From NCBI RefSeq assembly GCF_004145845.1, contig NZ_SELP01000002.1, forward strand, positions 124,001 through 188,000: a DNA stretch of 64,000 bases, given 5' to 3'. The first letter of the stretch is position 1, and every line of letters starts with the position of its first letter. Origin of the DNA: Loktanella sp. IMCC34160. Its GTDB lineage: Bacteria; Pseudomonadota; Alphaproteobacteria; Rhodobacterales; Rhodobacteraceae. Below, piece after piece: positions 26,641 through 35,065 of the stretch. A model generated the notes under the pieces. That model saw nothing but the letters and a program-made list of their open reading frames with translations. It ran no database searches and was not told the origin of the DNA. The translations under genes were made by a program, and so were the position numbers.

Positions 26641-27513
26641 ATGGAGTTCGACTACGCCGAAATGACCACCCGCAACATCGGGTTCGTCAGTGAAGAGGAA
26701 CAGGCCCGCCTGCGCGGCGCGACGGTCTTTGTCTGCGGCACCGGCGGCATGGGCGGGGCCTGTATCCTTGCGCTGGCCCGGATCGGGGTTGGCCATCTGA
26801 TCATCGCCGATCTGGACGACTTCGAAGTGTCGAACCTGAACCGGCAGGTGTTCTGTTTTTCCGACACGATCGGCCGCCACAAGGCAGAGGCCACGGCCGA
26901 GGTCTGCGCCCGCATCAACCCCGAGATGGAGGTCACGGTTCTGCATGGCGACTGGGCCGATGGGGTCGAGGATTGGGTGACGCGGGCCGATGTGGTGGTC
27001 AATGGAACCGATGATCTGGGGGCCTCGCTGCTGCTGTACCGCACCGCGCGCCGGCTGGGGAAATCGGTGATCGACGCCTATGCCTCGCCCTTGCCATCGG
27101 TCTATGTCACGGCCCCTGATGACCCCGCGCATGAGGACCGGATGGGCTATCCCACCGTCGGAACCGACTGGGACAAGCTGAGCGAGGATCAGCGCGCCAC
27201 GGCCTTCCTGCGCGAGGCGGAATGGGTGGTGATCCATTCCTCGTCGCGCCGTTATATCGACATGGCGATGGTGGGCGATGTGGTGGCCGGGCGGCGCAGC
27301 CGCATGTCGTTCGCGCCGATGGTGATCACCACGGGGCAGCTGATGGTTTATGAGGTGGTGAACGCGGTCCTTGGCCGCCCGCGCGGGGCGGACAACCGGG
27401 GCTGGTTCTTCAACCCCTACCGGGCGCGGGTCGAACGGCCGCGGCCCGCGATCATCGCGGCGATGCTGCGCCCGCTGGTGCGCCGGTTCCTGAACGGGCT
27501 GACCGCCGAATGA
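26641..27513 (+). CDS. ThiF/MoeB/E1-like adenylyltransferase
   Basis: 290 residues with the Rossmann motif GTGGMGG at 33-39 and the E1 signature D57-L-D-D-F-E-V-S-N65-L-N67-R68-Q69. Family members adenylate the C-terminus of a ubiquitin-like protein, a peptide or a small acid. The two CxxC zinc pairs of MoeB/ThiF are absent, and no cysteine occurs after about residue 90, so a thioester-forming Cys is also missing. It may only adenylate, as MccB does. No ubiquitin-like partner is seen nearby. Overlaps the next gene by 4 bases. Confidence 0.8.
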   Translation: MEFDYAEMTTRNIGFVSEEEQARLRGATVFVCGTGGMGGACILALARIGVGHLIIADLDDFEVSNLNRQVFCFSDTIGRHKAEATAEVCARINPEMEVTVLHGDWADGVEDWVTRADVVVNGTDDLGASLLLYRTARRLGKSVIDAYASPLPSVYVTAPDDPAHEDRMGYPTVGTDWDKLSEDQRATAFLREAEWVVIHSSSRRYIDMAMVGDVVAGRRSRMSFAPMVITTGQLMVYEVVNAVLGRPRGADNRGWFFNPYRARVERPRPAIIAAMLRPLVRRFLNGLTAE

Positions 27514-28709
27514 TCGCCGCCGCGCCCCATCTGACCGACCTGACCCTGTCGGTTCTGGCCCTTGTCGGGCTTGCCACCCTGCACGCTGTCCTGACCGGGC
27601 GCGACCCGGACGGGCCGCTGACCCGCCGCTTTCTGTTCGGGGTTCGGGTGCTGATGGTGCTGTTCGCGGGGCGGGCGCTGGCCGTTGTCACGGGCGGGGC
27701 CGGGTTCCGCTTTGTGATGATGATCGGCGCCTCGCTGGTGCCGCTGGCCGCGCTGGTGCTGACCGAAGGACTGCTGCGCCGCCATGCGCCCGCCAGCATC
27801 AAAAGTTTCGTCGGGCTGGGAACCGCGCTGTTCCTGATCCTGTCGGTCATGGGCAGTGGGCTGGTCGACCCGGCGCGGCTGTGGGGGCTGATCGCCTTTC
27901 AATTGGCGACCTTCGCGATGGTCGGCTGGATGGTCTGGCGCCGCGACCGGGCGGGACTGAGCGCGGCAGAGAACACCACGGTCGTGCGCCTGTCCCTGTC
28001 GCTTCTGGTGTTGGCCCCGCTGGCTGTGGCCGATTTCGCGATAATCCGGGCGGACTTGCCGGTGCAGGCCTCCCCAATCGGGGTGCTGGTTCTGTGCTGG
28101 CTGGCCATCGGGTTGGGGCAGGGGGGCGTTGGCCACCGGACGGCGCTGCGCGGTCTTCTGGTCGTTCTTGGCGCGGCCGGGGGCGCGGCGGTGTTGATCG
28201 CCTTCATGGCCGGGATGGACAGGGACGGCTGGATCATCACCCTGTCGCTGTCCCTCTCGGCGGCCCTTGCCGGCGCGGTCATCAACGAGGCGCGTAATCT
28301 GCGCGGCGCGGACCGGTCGGCCAGCCTGCTGCGGCATCTGGCAGAGGGGCCGGAGGATCCGGTTGCTTTCCTGCAGGGTCTTCAGGGTGACCCGATGGTT
28401 GACGGTGCGGCGCTGGTCGACGTGGATCAATTGGCCGATCTTGATGCCGGTGCGGTGGCCGCGCTGATGCGGACCCGCCCGGTTCTGCGCCGTGCCGACC
28501 CGCCCCCCGTCGCGGCAGAGCAGGCAGAGATCGTCGCCCATCTGTTCGCCCGCTTCGATGCCTCGCATATCCTGCTGGTCGGAACCGTGCCCCTGCGGCT
28601 GGTGGCGCTGAACCTGCCCAGCCTTGCCACCAGCCCACGGGCGGAACTGGAACTTGCCGCCGTGCAGCGCATGGCGATGCTGATCGGAAAGGGCGCCGAT
28701 GCTGACTGA
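27510..28709 (+). CDS. Polytopic membrane protein with soluble sensor-like tail
   Basis: 399 residues. About nine hydrophobic segments lie between residues 10 and 260; residues 261-399 are soluble. The tail (around ASHILLVGTVPLRLVALNLP and AVQRMAMLIGKG) resembles the end of a GAF-type domain as found between the membrane and kinase parts of PrsK-like histidine kinases, but no kinase domain follows. I infer a kinase-less receptor or a membrane scaffold. It overlaps ThiF by 4 bases and the nitroreductase gene by 11. Confidence 0.5.
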   Translation: MIAAAPHLTDLTLSVLALVGLATLHAVLTGRDPDGPLTRRFLFGVRVLMVLFAGRALAVVTGGAGFRFVMMIGASLVPLAALVLTEGLLRRHAPASIKSFVGLGTALFLILSVMGSGLVDPARLWGLIAFQLATFAMVGWMVWRRDRAGLSAAENTTVVRLSLSLLVLAPLAVADFAIIRADLPVQASPIGVLVLCWLAIGLGQGGVGHRTALRGLLVVLGAAGGAAVLIAFMAGMDRDGWIITLSLSLSAALAGAVINEARNLRGADRSASLLRHLAEGPEDPVAFLQGLQGDPMVDGAALVDVDQLADLDAGAVAALMRTRPVLRRADPPPVAAEQAEIVAHLFARFDASHILLVGTVPLRLVALNLPSLATSPRAELELAAVQRMAMLIGKGADAD

Positions 28710-29673
28710 CACGGTTCTGAAAACCGCGCTGGCCCGCGCGGCGCTGGCCCCGTCGGTGCACAACACCCAGCCCGCCCGCTGGCGGCGCGAGGGCGAGGCG
28801 TTGGTACTTGGCTGTGACCTTTCCGTGGGCCTGTCCGTGGGCGACCCAAACGGGATGGATGCGGGCCTGTCCTGCGGTGCGGCGGCAGAGGCGCTGGTGC
28901 TGGCCCTGTCGGCGCTGGGCATCGCGGCCGAGGTCGAAGACCTTTGGGCCGGGGATGACCGCACCACATGGCCTGGCCACCGGATCGCCGCCCAGCTGAC
29001 CTTTGCGGGCGGAGAGGCGGACCCGTTGAACATCCAGCTGGAAAAGCGGTTCACCTTTCGCGGGGCATTTGCCGAGGGCAGGGTCAAAACCTTTGACCGC
29101 GCCGATACGGTCCTTTTGACCGAGGCGGCGGACAAGGGCTGGATCGCGGAGCGCAACGATTGGGCCAGCCTTGAGATCATGAAAGCCCGTCCCTTCCGGA
29201 AGGAGTTGCTACGCTGGATGCGCCTGTCGCCCAGCCACCCGCGCCACGATTTCGACGGGATGAACCGGGAGGCGATGCGGATGAGCGGGGCAGAGGCCCT
29301 TGGCGCACCCATCGCCCTTGGTCCGCTGTGGCCGGTGCTGCATCTCTTGGGCCTGACCAAAGGGCTGACGGCAGAGGCGGGCGCGACCCGATCGGCGCAG
29401 GTCATCGCCTGTTTCCACCGCCCGGCGGGCGAAAGCCCGGTCGCATCGGGCCGCGCCTATTTGCGGATGTGGTTGCAGGCGACGGCGCTGGGCTATGCAG
29501 GCTGGCCCATGGCGGCGCTGTCGGATCACCCGACCACGCGGGCAGAGGTTTGCGAAAGGGCCGGGATTGGGCCGGATCGGCGTTTGGTGCAGGTGATGCG
29601 GCTGGGCAAACCGGCGGGGGCGATGCCACCCCGGGCGCGCAGACCACTGGCCGAGGTTCTAATCCCCGGTTGA
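28699..29673 (+). CDS. Nitroreductase-fold FMN protein (Acg/MoeY-like)
   Basis: 324 residues of the Acg-type nitroreductase family. APSVHNTQP at 17-25 is the FMN-binding entry motif, and a second flavin stretch lies near YLRMWLQATALGYAGWPMA. In mycobacterial MoeY (Rv1355c) a ThiF domain and a nitroreductase domain are fused; here they are separate genes in one operon. In thiazole/oxazole peptide pathways such flavoproteins oxidise azolines, but no YcaO gene is seen here. Last gene of the operon. Confidence 0.75.
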   Translation: MLTDTVLKTALARAALAPSVHNTQPARWRREGEALVLGCDLSVGLSVGDPNGMDAGLSCGAAAEALVLALSALGIAAEVEDLWAGDDRTTWPGHRIAAQLTFAGGEADPLNIQLEKRFTFRGAFAEGRVKTFDRADTVLLTEAADKGWIAERNDWASLEIMKARPFRKELLRWMRLSPSHPRHDFDGMNREAMRMSGAEALGAPIALGPLWPVLHLLGLTKGLTAEAGATRSAQVIACFHRPAGESPVASGRAYLRMWLQATALGYAGWPMAALSDHPTTRAEVCERAGIGPDRRLVQVMRLGKPAGAMPPRARRPLAEVLIPG

Positions 29674-30153
29674 AAACCCGCCGAAACTGCCGCCCTGAAA
29701 GACAAGAGGGGCGCCGGTTCCATGATGGGCGCGCAGGACGTGGCCGATCAGGATCGTGTGATCGCCGCCTTCATGCTGCGCCTGCAGCCGGCATTCAAAT
29801 GCGGCCAGCGCCTTGTCGACCAGCGGCAGGCCATTGTCGGACAGGGTCCAGTCCAGCCCGTCAAAGGCGTCGCCGGGCCGGGAGAACCCCGCCGCGATAT
29901 CGCGCTGACTGGCGGTCAGGACGTTGATGGCAAATTTTTCGGCCCCCGCAAAGGCCGCGTAACGGCCCGAGGATTTCAGCGCCGACCACAATACCAGCGG
30001 CGGGTCGAGCGAGACCGAGGCGAAGCTGTTGATGGTCATCCCCACGGGGCCGTCCGGGCCGATCGTGGTCACCACGCACACCCCTGTCGCAAAGGCCCCT
30101 AGCGCGTGGCGGAAGGCAAGCGGTTCGCCCGCCGGGTCGAAGCTGTGGGTCAT
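29659..30153 (-). CDS. Flavin reductase domain protein
   Basis: 164 residues of the flavin reductase (HpaC/FMN-binding split barrel) family: FRHALGAFATGVCVVTT, GMTINSFASVSLDPPL, FAINVLT. Such enzymes supply reduced FMN or FAD to a monooxygenase partner, or bind FMN themselves. No monooxygenase gene is adjacent. The 3' end overlaps the convergent nitroreductase gene by 15 bases. The start at 30153 follows AGGACA; the frame is open further but not homologous. Confidence 0.85.
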   Translation of the reverse strand: MTHSFDPAGEPLAFRHALGAFATGVCVVTTIGPDGPVGMTINSFASVSLDPPLVLWSALKSSGRYAAFAGAEKFAINVLTASQRDIAAGFSRPGDAFDGLDWTLSDNGLPLVDKALAAFECRLQAQHEGGDHTILIGHVLRAHHGTGAPLVFQGGSFGGFSTGD

Positions 30154-30311
30154 GGCGCTGTCCTGTTCGTGGCCGGGGCTGCCCCGGAATGGCATGTTCG
30201 CACAGATAGGGCAACGGTGTCGCCTGTCGACGGGGCGGATGATCGGGCTTGCCAGCCGCCCCCGGCCCGGACCATGCTGCGCGCAACATGCCAACCAAAA
30301 AGGGCCACGCC

Positions 30312-31067
30312 ATGACGAACCTTGCTCCCGTTCCCAACGTCACCCATTGGCCCGAACGTGCCCAGCTTGCCGTCGCCTTTCGCTGGACCGCGCGGCTGAA
30401 TTTCCACGAGGCGGTTGCCAACCATTTCAGCCTTGCGGTCAATGACGATGGCACAAAGTTCCTGATGAACCCGAACCAGCGGCATTTCGCGCGGATCAAG
30501 GCCTCGGACCTGCTGCTTCTGGACGCGAACGACCCGACCACGATGGACCAGCCCGACGCGCCGGACCCGACCGCCTGGGGGCTGCATGGGTCGATCCACC
30601 GGCTGGTGCCCCATGCCCGCTGCCTGATGCATGTCCATTCGATCCACGCCACCGTGCTGGCCTGCCTTGCCGACAGCACCCTGCCGCCGATCGACCAGAA
30701 CACCGCCACCTTCTACAACCGCTATGTCGTCGACGAGGGCTTTGGCGGGCTGGCCTTCGAAGAGGAGGGAACCCGCTGCGCCGGGATGCTGTCGGACCCG
30801 AAGAAGAAGGTGATGATCATGGGCAACCACGGGGTGCTGGTGATCGGGGACTCGGTCGCCGATACCTTCAACCGGCTCTATTACTTCGAACGCGCGGCAG
30901 AGACCTATATCCGCGCCCTGCAAACCGGACAGCCCTTGCGGGTTCTGAGCCATGAGATCGCCGAAAAGACCGCGCAGGAACTGGACGATTACCCCGATCA
31001 GGCCGAGCGGCACCTGTCCGAACTGATGGCGATCCTTGACGATGAGGGATCGGACTACGCCCGCTAG
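30312..31067 (+). CDS. Class II aldolase/adducin family protein
   Basis: 251 residues with the class II aldolase zinc motif HVHSIHATVLACLAD and a third histidine in MGNHGVLVIGDSV. Members cleave or epimerise sugar phosphates, but many in alphaproteobacteria are uncharacterised. The substrate is unknown. The start ATG follows AAGGG; an in-frame ATG at 30288 is less likely. Divergent from the flavin reductase gene. Confidence 0.85.
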   Translation: MTNLAPVPNVTHWPERAQLAVAFRWTARLNFHEAVANHFSLAVNDDGTKFLMNPNQRHFARIKASDLLLLDANDPTTMDQPDAPDPTAWGLHGSIHRLVPHARCLMHVHSIHATVLACLADSTLPPIDQNTATFYNRYVVDEGFGGLAFEEEGTRCAGMLSDPKKKVMIMGNHGVLVIGDSVADTFNRLYYFERAAETYIRALQTGQPLRVLSHEIAEKTAQELDDYPDQAERHLSELMAILDDEGSDYAR

Positions 31068-31135
31068 CGCGGGAATGGGGGCAACGGGAACAGACCGGAC
31101 CGGGGGGCGGTCAAGGCGGGGGCTGACCCCGGGGC

Positions 31136-32065
31136 CTAGGCCAGAACCTGTTCGATCTCCTGCTGCATCCGGCGCACCCCCGCATCCAGCTGCGTGATGA
31201 AGGCCCGCGCGGTCAGGGATTGCGTGGCATAGCCCGGCGTCAGGATCGACACGCTGTTGGTGATCTTCGGGCTGAACCGGCGGATGGCCAAGGTCTGTGG
31301 CGTCGCGCCCTGCAACAGGTGCCCGTAGGCCGAAATCATATCGCAGACCATATAGCACATGCCGGCGGCAACGAATTGCAGGCCGGGCAGAAAGGTCCGT
31401 AGTTCCAGCCGCTTGGTGAACTTGCACCCCATCCGGACAAAGGCGGCCTCGGTCTGGGTCGCGGTGGGGTGTTCGTCGAACAGCACCGCCATCGGTTTCC
31501 CGTCCAGATCGGCGGGGGTGATTTCGTCCCGATCGGCAAGCGGGTCATTGGCGGGCAAAACGCAGACGCAATCCAGTTCATAGTCGATCTGGTCGATGGA
31601 CGAGCGCCGCGCCGGGGTTTCGGCAAAGCCGATGTCATATTGCTGCGAGGCGATCAGGTCCTCGATCACGTCAGACGACCGCATGATCAGCGCGACCTCC
31701 AAGTCGTCCTTGCCGCGCAGAAATTCGGTCAGAAGCCGGGGCATGAAGATGCCCGAGGCGGCGGGGTGGCAGGCGATGCGCAGCTTGCCTGCCTCAAGCG
31801 CCCGGATGCGGCTGACCGTGCGCTCGGTGCGCTCCAGCCGGTCAAGGATGCCGTTGCATTCCTCAAGGAAGAACCGGGCTTCTGGCGTAGGGCTCAGCTT
31901 GCCATGTTCACGGACGAACAGCTTGAACCCCAACTCCTCTTCCAGCGTGGCGATCATCGTGCTGACGGCGGGTTGGGTCCGCCCGACCGTGCGCGCCGCC
32001 TGACTGATCGAGCCCGAGCGCATGACCTCGCGGAAGGTGGTGATCTGGCGGATCGAAAGGTTCAT
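31136..32065 (-). CDS. LysR-family transcriptional regulator
   Basis: 309 residues with an N-terminal winged helix (SISQAARTVGRTQPAVSTMIATLEEELGFKLF) and a substrate-binding domain of the LysR type. It lies divergent from the TRAP transporter operon with an AT-rich gap containing two inverted repeats, so it most likely controls that operon and itself. The ligand is probably the transported compound or a breakdown product; this is inferred from layout. Confidence 0.9.
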   Translation of the reverse strand: MNLSIRQITTFREVMRSGSISQAARTVGRTQPAVSTMIATLEEELGFKLFVREHGKLSPTPEARFFLEECNGILDRLERTERTVSRIRALEAGKLRIACHPAASGIFMPRLLTEFLRGKDDLEVALIMRSSDVIEDLIASQQYDIGFAETPARRSSIDQIDYELDCVCVLPANDPLADRDEITPADLDGKPMAVLFDEHPTATQTEAAFVRMGCKFTKRLELRTFLPGLQFVAAGMCYMVCDMISAYGHLLQGATPQTLAIRRFSPKITNSVSILTPGYATQSLTARAFITQLDAGVRRMQQEIEQVLA

Positions 32066-32071
32066 CTATCC

Positions 32072-32116
32072 ATAAATCCAATTTATGAAATCAGAGATAT
32101 TTTTAAATTGATTTAA
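32072..32116. promoter_or_regulatory. Candidate LysR operators
   Basis: Two perfect inverted repeats lie in the AT-rich gap: ATAAAT-CCA-ATTTAT at 32072-32086 and TTAAAT-TG-ATTTAA at 32103-32116, with centres about 31 bases apart. This spacing fits the recognition and activation sites of a LysR tetramer. Confidence 0.5.
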
Positions 32117-32174
32117 TACGGCATGTCCAGCGATGCTTTGCCAAAGCGCGGGGATAACCCCGACGGAGGGACAA

Positions 32175-32645
32175 TTGGACAGATTCGCAAAATACACGCT
32201 GACAGCGTTGATTTGCATCGTGGCACTTGGACAATTCGTTCAGGTGATCACACGCTATGTGCTGGAAATTCCGGTGATGGGGCTTGAGGAAACCATGCTC
32301 TATCCGACGCTCTGGCTGTATATCCTCGGGTCGGTCAACGCATCGCGGGAAAACACCCATATCCGGGCCAACGTGCTTGAGATCTTCATCAAGACCGACC
32401 GGGGGCACACGATCCTGGCCATCGTCGGAGAGATCATCAGCCTGACAGTCGGCCTGTGGCTGCTGAGCTGGGCCTGGGACTATACCCGCTACGCCTGGCG
32501 GGTCTGGCGCGAAAGCCCGACCCTTTACATCCCGACCTTCTATTCCGACATCGCGCTGCTTGTGGGCCTTGCGCTGATGATGATCTACACCGCCTGGCAC
32601 CTGCTGCGCCATGTCCGGGCCCTGCGTGACGGAGCCCCGGCATGA
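32175..32645 (+). CDS. TRAP transporter small permease (DctQ type)
   Basis: 156 residues with four predicted membrane helices, the size and pattern of DctQ subunits. The start is taken as TTG 32175 because GGAGGG lies at 32165-32170; the ATG at 32133 has no ribosome site. The end overlaps the large permease by 4 bases. Part of a sodium-driven TRAP system importing an organic acid or zwitterion. Confidence 0.85.
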   Translation: MDRFAKYTLTALICIVALGQFVQVITRYVLEIPVMGLEETMLYPTLWLYILGSVNASRENTHIRANVLEIFIKTDRGHTILAIVGEIISLTVGLWLLSWAWDYTRYAWRVWRESPTLYIPTFYSDIALLVGLALMMIYTAWHLLRHVRALRDGAPA

Positions 32646-33952
32646 TCGAGATCGCGCTTCTGGCCATTGCCGTTCTGGTTATCACCCTGACGCTGGGCGT
32701 GCCGCTGCCCTACTGTTTCGGCGCCGCGCTGATGGTGATGTATTTCATCGGCGACGTGACGATGAAGGGCATGATGCTCTGGGGGATGCAGCAGATGGGC
32801 AACCCGGTGCTTCTGGCCATCCCGTTGTTCGTTCTTGCGGGCACAATCATGTCCGAAAGCGGGATCGCGGCCTCGCTTTTGCGGTTCGTCAATGCCTTCA
32901 TCGGCCATATCCGCGGCGGTCTGGGCGTGGTGGCGGCGGTGTCCTGCGCGGTGATCGGGGCCATTTCCGGTTCGGGCCTGACCGGGATCGCGGCCATCGG
33001 CCCGCTTCTGATCCCCGAGATGGAAAAGCGCGGCTATCCCCGCGAATATGCAACCGCGCTGATTGCCAACTCGTCCATCCTTGGCCTGCTGATCCCGCCT
33101 TCGGTCACGATGATCGTCTACGGTTGGGTCACCGACACGTCGATCCTTGCCTGTTTCCTTGCCACGCTTGGGCCGGGCCTGCTGATCATGACCTCGTTCT
33201 CGGTCATCAATCTGTGGATGAGCCGCAAGTTCAACCTGATCCTCGACGACAAGCCGAGCTTCAGCGAGTTGTCGGGCGAGGTGGCCAAGCGCGGCATTCA
33301 TGCCTTCCCGGCGCTGCTGATGCCTGTGATCATTCTGGGCGGCATCTATGGCGGGGTCATGACCCCGACCGAGGCCGCCGCCGTGGCCGTGATCTATGCC
33401 GTGCCGGTCGGGTTCCTGATCTACAAGGGGCTGAAGTGGCACAATTTCCTGTCCGCCGGGAAAGAAGCCGCGACCGCCGTCGGCGCAATCATGTTCATGA
33501 TCCTCTTCTCGATGATCCTGTCCCAGATGTTCGTCTATGAAAGCATCCCGCAGCAACTGGTGCAGGGCATCTTCTCGATCACCGAGAACAAGGTGCTGTT
33601 GCTGATCATGATCAATATCCTGCTGTTCCTTGTGGGCATGGTCGTCAACGACGTGACCGCGATCATCCTGATTGCGCCGCTTCTCTTGCCGCTGATGCAG
33701 GCGATCGGGGTCAGCCCGGTGCAATTCGCCGCGATCATGGGCGTGAACACCGCGATGGGCGGGGTGACGCCGCCCTATGCCTCGATCCTCTATCTGGGCG
33801 CGCGGATTGGCAAGGTGAAGGTGACCAAGGTGATCCCGCCCGCGATGAAGCTGATCCTGTTCGGCTATGTCCCGGTTGTCTTCCTGACCTCGCTTTGGCC
33901 CGATCTCTCGCTCTACCTGCCGCGCCTGTTCGGCTATGACGTGGCCCCCTGA
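32642..33952 (+). CDS. TRAP transporter large permease (DctM type)
   Basis: 436-residue transport subunit with about twelve membrane helices and the DctM signatures GLLIPPSVTMIVYG and MGVNTAMGGVTPPYASILYLG. It forms the channel with the small subunit and works with the binding protein encoded next. Start overlaps the small permease gene. Confidence 0.93.
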   Translation: MIEIALLAIAVLVITLTLGVPLPYCFGAALMVMYFIGDVTMKGMMLWGMQQMGNPVLLAIPLFVLAGTIMSESGIAASLLRFVNAFIGHIRGGLGVVAAVSCAVIGAISGSGLTGIAAIGPLLIPEMEKRGYPREYATALIANSSILGLLIPPSVTMIVYGWVTDTSILACFLATLGPGLLIMTSFSVINLWMSRKFNLILDDKPSFSELSGEVAKRGIHAFPALLMPVIILGGIYGGVMTPTEAAAVAVIYAVPVGFLIYKGLKWHNFLSAGKEAATAVGAIMFMILFSMILSQMFVYESIPQQLVQGIFSITENKVLLLIMINILLFLVGMVVNDVTAIILIAPLLLPLMQAIGVSPVQFAAIMGVNTAMGGVTPPYASILYLGARIGKVKVTKVIPPAMKLILFGYVPVVFLTSLWPDLSLYLPRLFGYDVAP

Positions 33953-34005
33953 TCCAAGACCTGAACAAAACCCCGTAACCATCTGACCAACTGGAGGAAC
34001 CTCAA

Positions 34006-35004
34006 ATGAAACATGCGATGCTTGCCACGGCAACAGCCGCCCTGATGGCCCTGGCCCCCCTGGCCCAGGCACAGGACCTGAAGATGAGCCACGTGCGCCC
34101 GCAGGACGCCACCATTGACGTGGAACTGCGCGCCTTTTCCGCAGCCGTAGCCGAAGCGACCGGCGGCGACGTGAATGTCGAAATCTTCCCGGCCTCGGCG
34201 CTGGGCGACTACACCACCGTGCAGGAACGGATCAGCGTTGGCGCCATCGACATGGCGACCCAGCCGGCCGCCACCGCGGCCGACCGCCGGATGCAAATCT
34301 CGTCCTTCCCCTATCTGGCCGGGAACTGGGATCAGGCCCGCGCGGTCTATGGCCCCGGCGGGGTCGTGCGTGAAACCATGGCTGGCCTTTACGGCGAACA
34401 GGACATCACCATGCTGGCCGCCTATCCGGTCTATTTCGGCGGGATTTCCCTGAACGTCGAAAACCCTAATGCCGGGTCGGTCGAACCGAACGGGATCAAG
34501 GTCCGCGTGCCGGGGATCAAAAGCTTTCAGCTGACCGGCGAAGCGCTGGGCTATATCCCCGCGCCGATCCCCTTCTCCGAAGCCTTCACCGCCGTGCAGA
34601 CCGGTGTGGTTGACGGGGTGATCGGGTCGGGTGCGGAAGGCTACTATGCCTCTTTCCGCGACGTGACCAAGACCTACATCCCCGCCAACACCCACTTTGA
34701 AGTCTGGTACATGATCATTTCGAACGAAAGCCTTGCCGGGCTGTCCGAGGAAGATCAGGCCGCGCTTCTGGAACAGGCCGCCGCCTTCGAGGCGACCCGC
34801 TGGGATGTGGCCGAGGCCGATCAGGGCCGCAACGAACAGCGGCTGGTCGATGAACTGGGCGCGACCGTGGTTGCCCTGTCGGATGCCGAACTGGCCGCGA
34901 TGGCCGAAAAGGTTCGCGCCGATGTCTGGCCCGCCGTGCTGGAAGACGTGGGCGTCGAATGGGGTCAGTCGATCCTGGATCAGGTCGCGGCTGCGGCCAA
35001 CTGA
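34006..35004 (+). CDS. TRAP transporter substrate-binding protein (DctP type)
   Basis: 332 residues with a clear signal peptide (MKHAMLATATAALMALAPL, cleavage probably after AQA, residue 23) and the DctP fold; the arginine region that binds a carboxylate should lie near GIKVRVPGIKSFQLTGEALG. The ligand likely has a carboxylate group. A strong TGGAGGAAC site precedes the ATG. Confidence 0.92.
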   Translation: MKHAMLATATAALMALAPLAQAQDLKMSHVRPQDATIDVELRAFSAAVAEATGGDVNVEIFPASALGDYTTVQERISVGAIDMATQPAATAADRRMQISSFPYLAGNWDQARAVYGPGGVVRETMAGLYGEQDITMLAAYPVYFGGISLNVENPNAGSVEPNGIKVRVPGIKSFQLTGEALGYIPAPIPFSEAFTAVQTGVVDGVIGSGAEGYYASFRDVTKTYIPANTHFEVWYMIISNESLAGLSEEDQAALLEQAAAFEATRWDVAEADQGRNEQRLVDELGATVVALSDAELAAMAEKVRADVWPAVLEDVGVEWGQSILDQVAAAAN

Positions 35005-35065
35005 TTGCACAACCGCTGGGGCGGCCATCGCGCCGCCCCATGCACGACAACAAACGGGGCAGGGC

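Noticed and set aside
26641-29673. Thiazole/oxazole-modified peptide or SagBCD-like cluster
   Set aside because: The E1-like plus nitroreductase pair suggested it, but there is no YcaO gene and no small precursor peptide gene could be seen.
32133-32174. ATG start at 32133 for the TRAP small permease
   Set aside because: No ribosome site; TTG 32175 has GGAGGG at proper distance and gives a protein starting right before the first helix.
32585-34072. 495-codon minus-strand frame opposite the TRAP large permease
   Set aside because: Composition is His/Arg/Gln-rich low complexity, and the plus strand carries DctM motifs.
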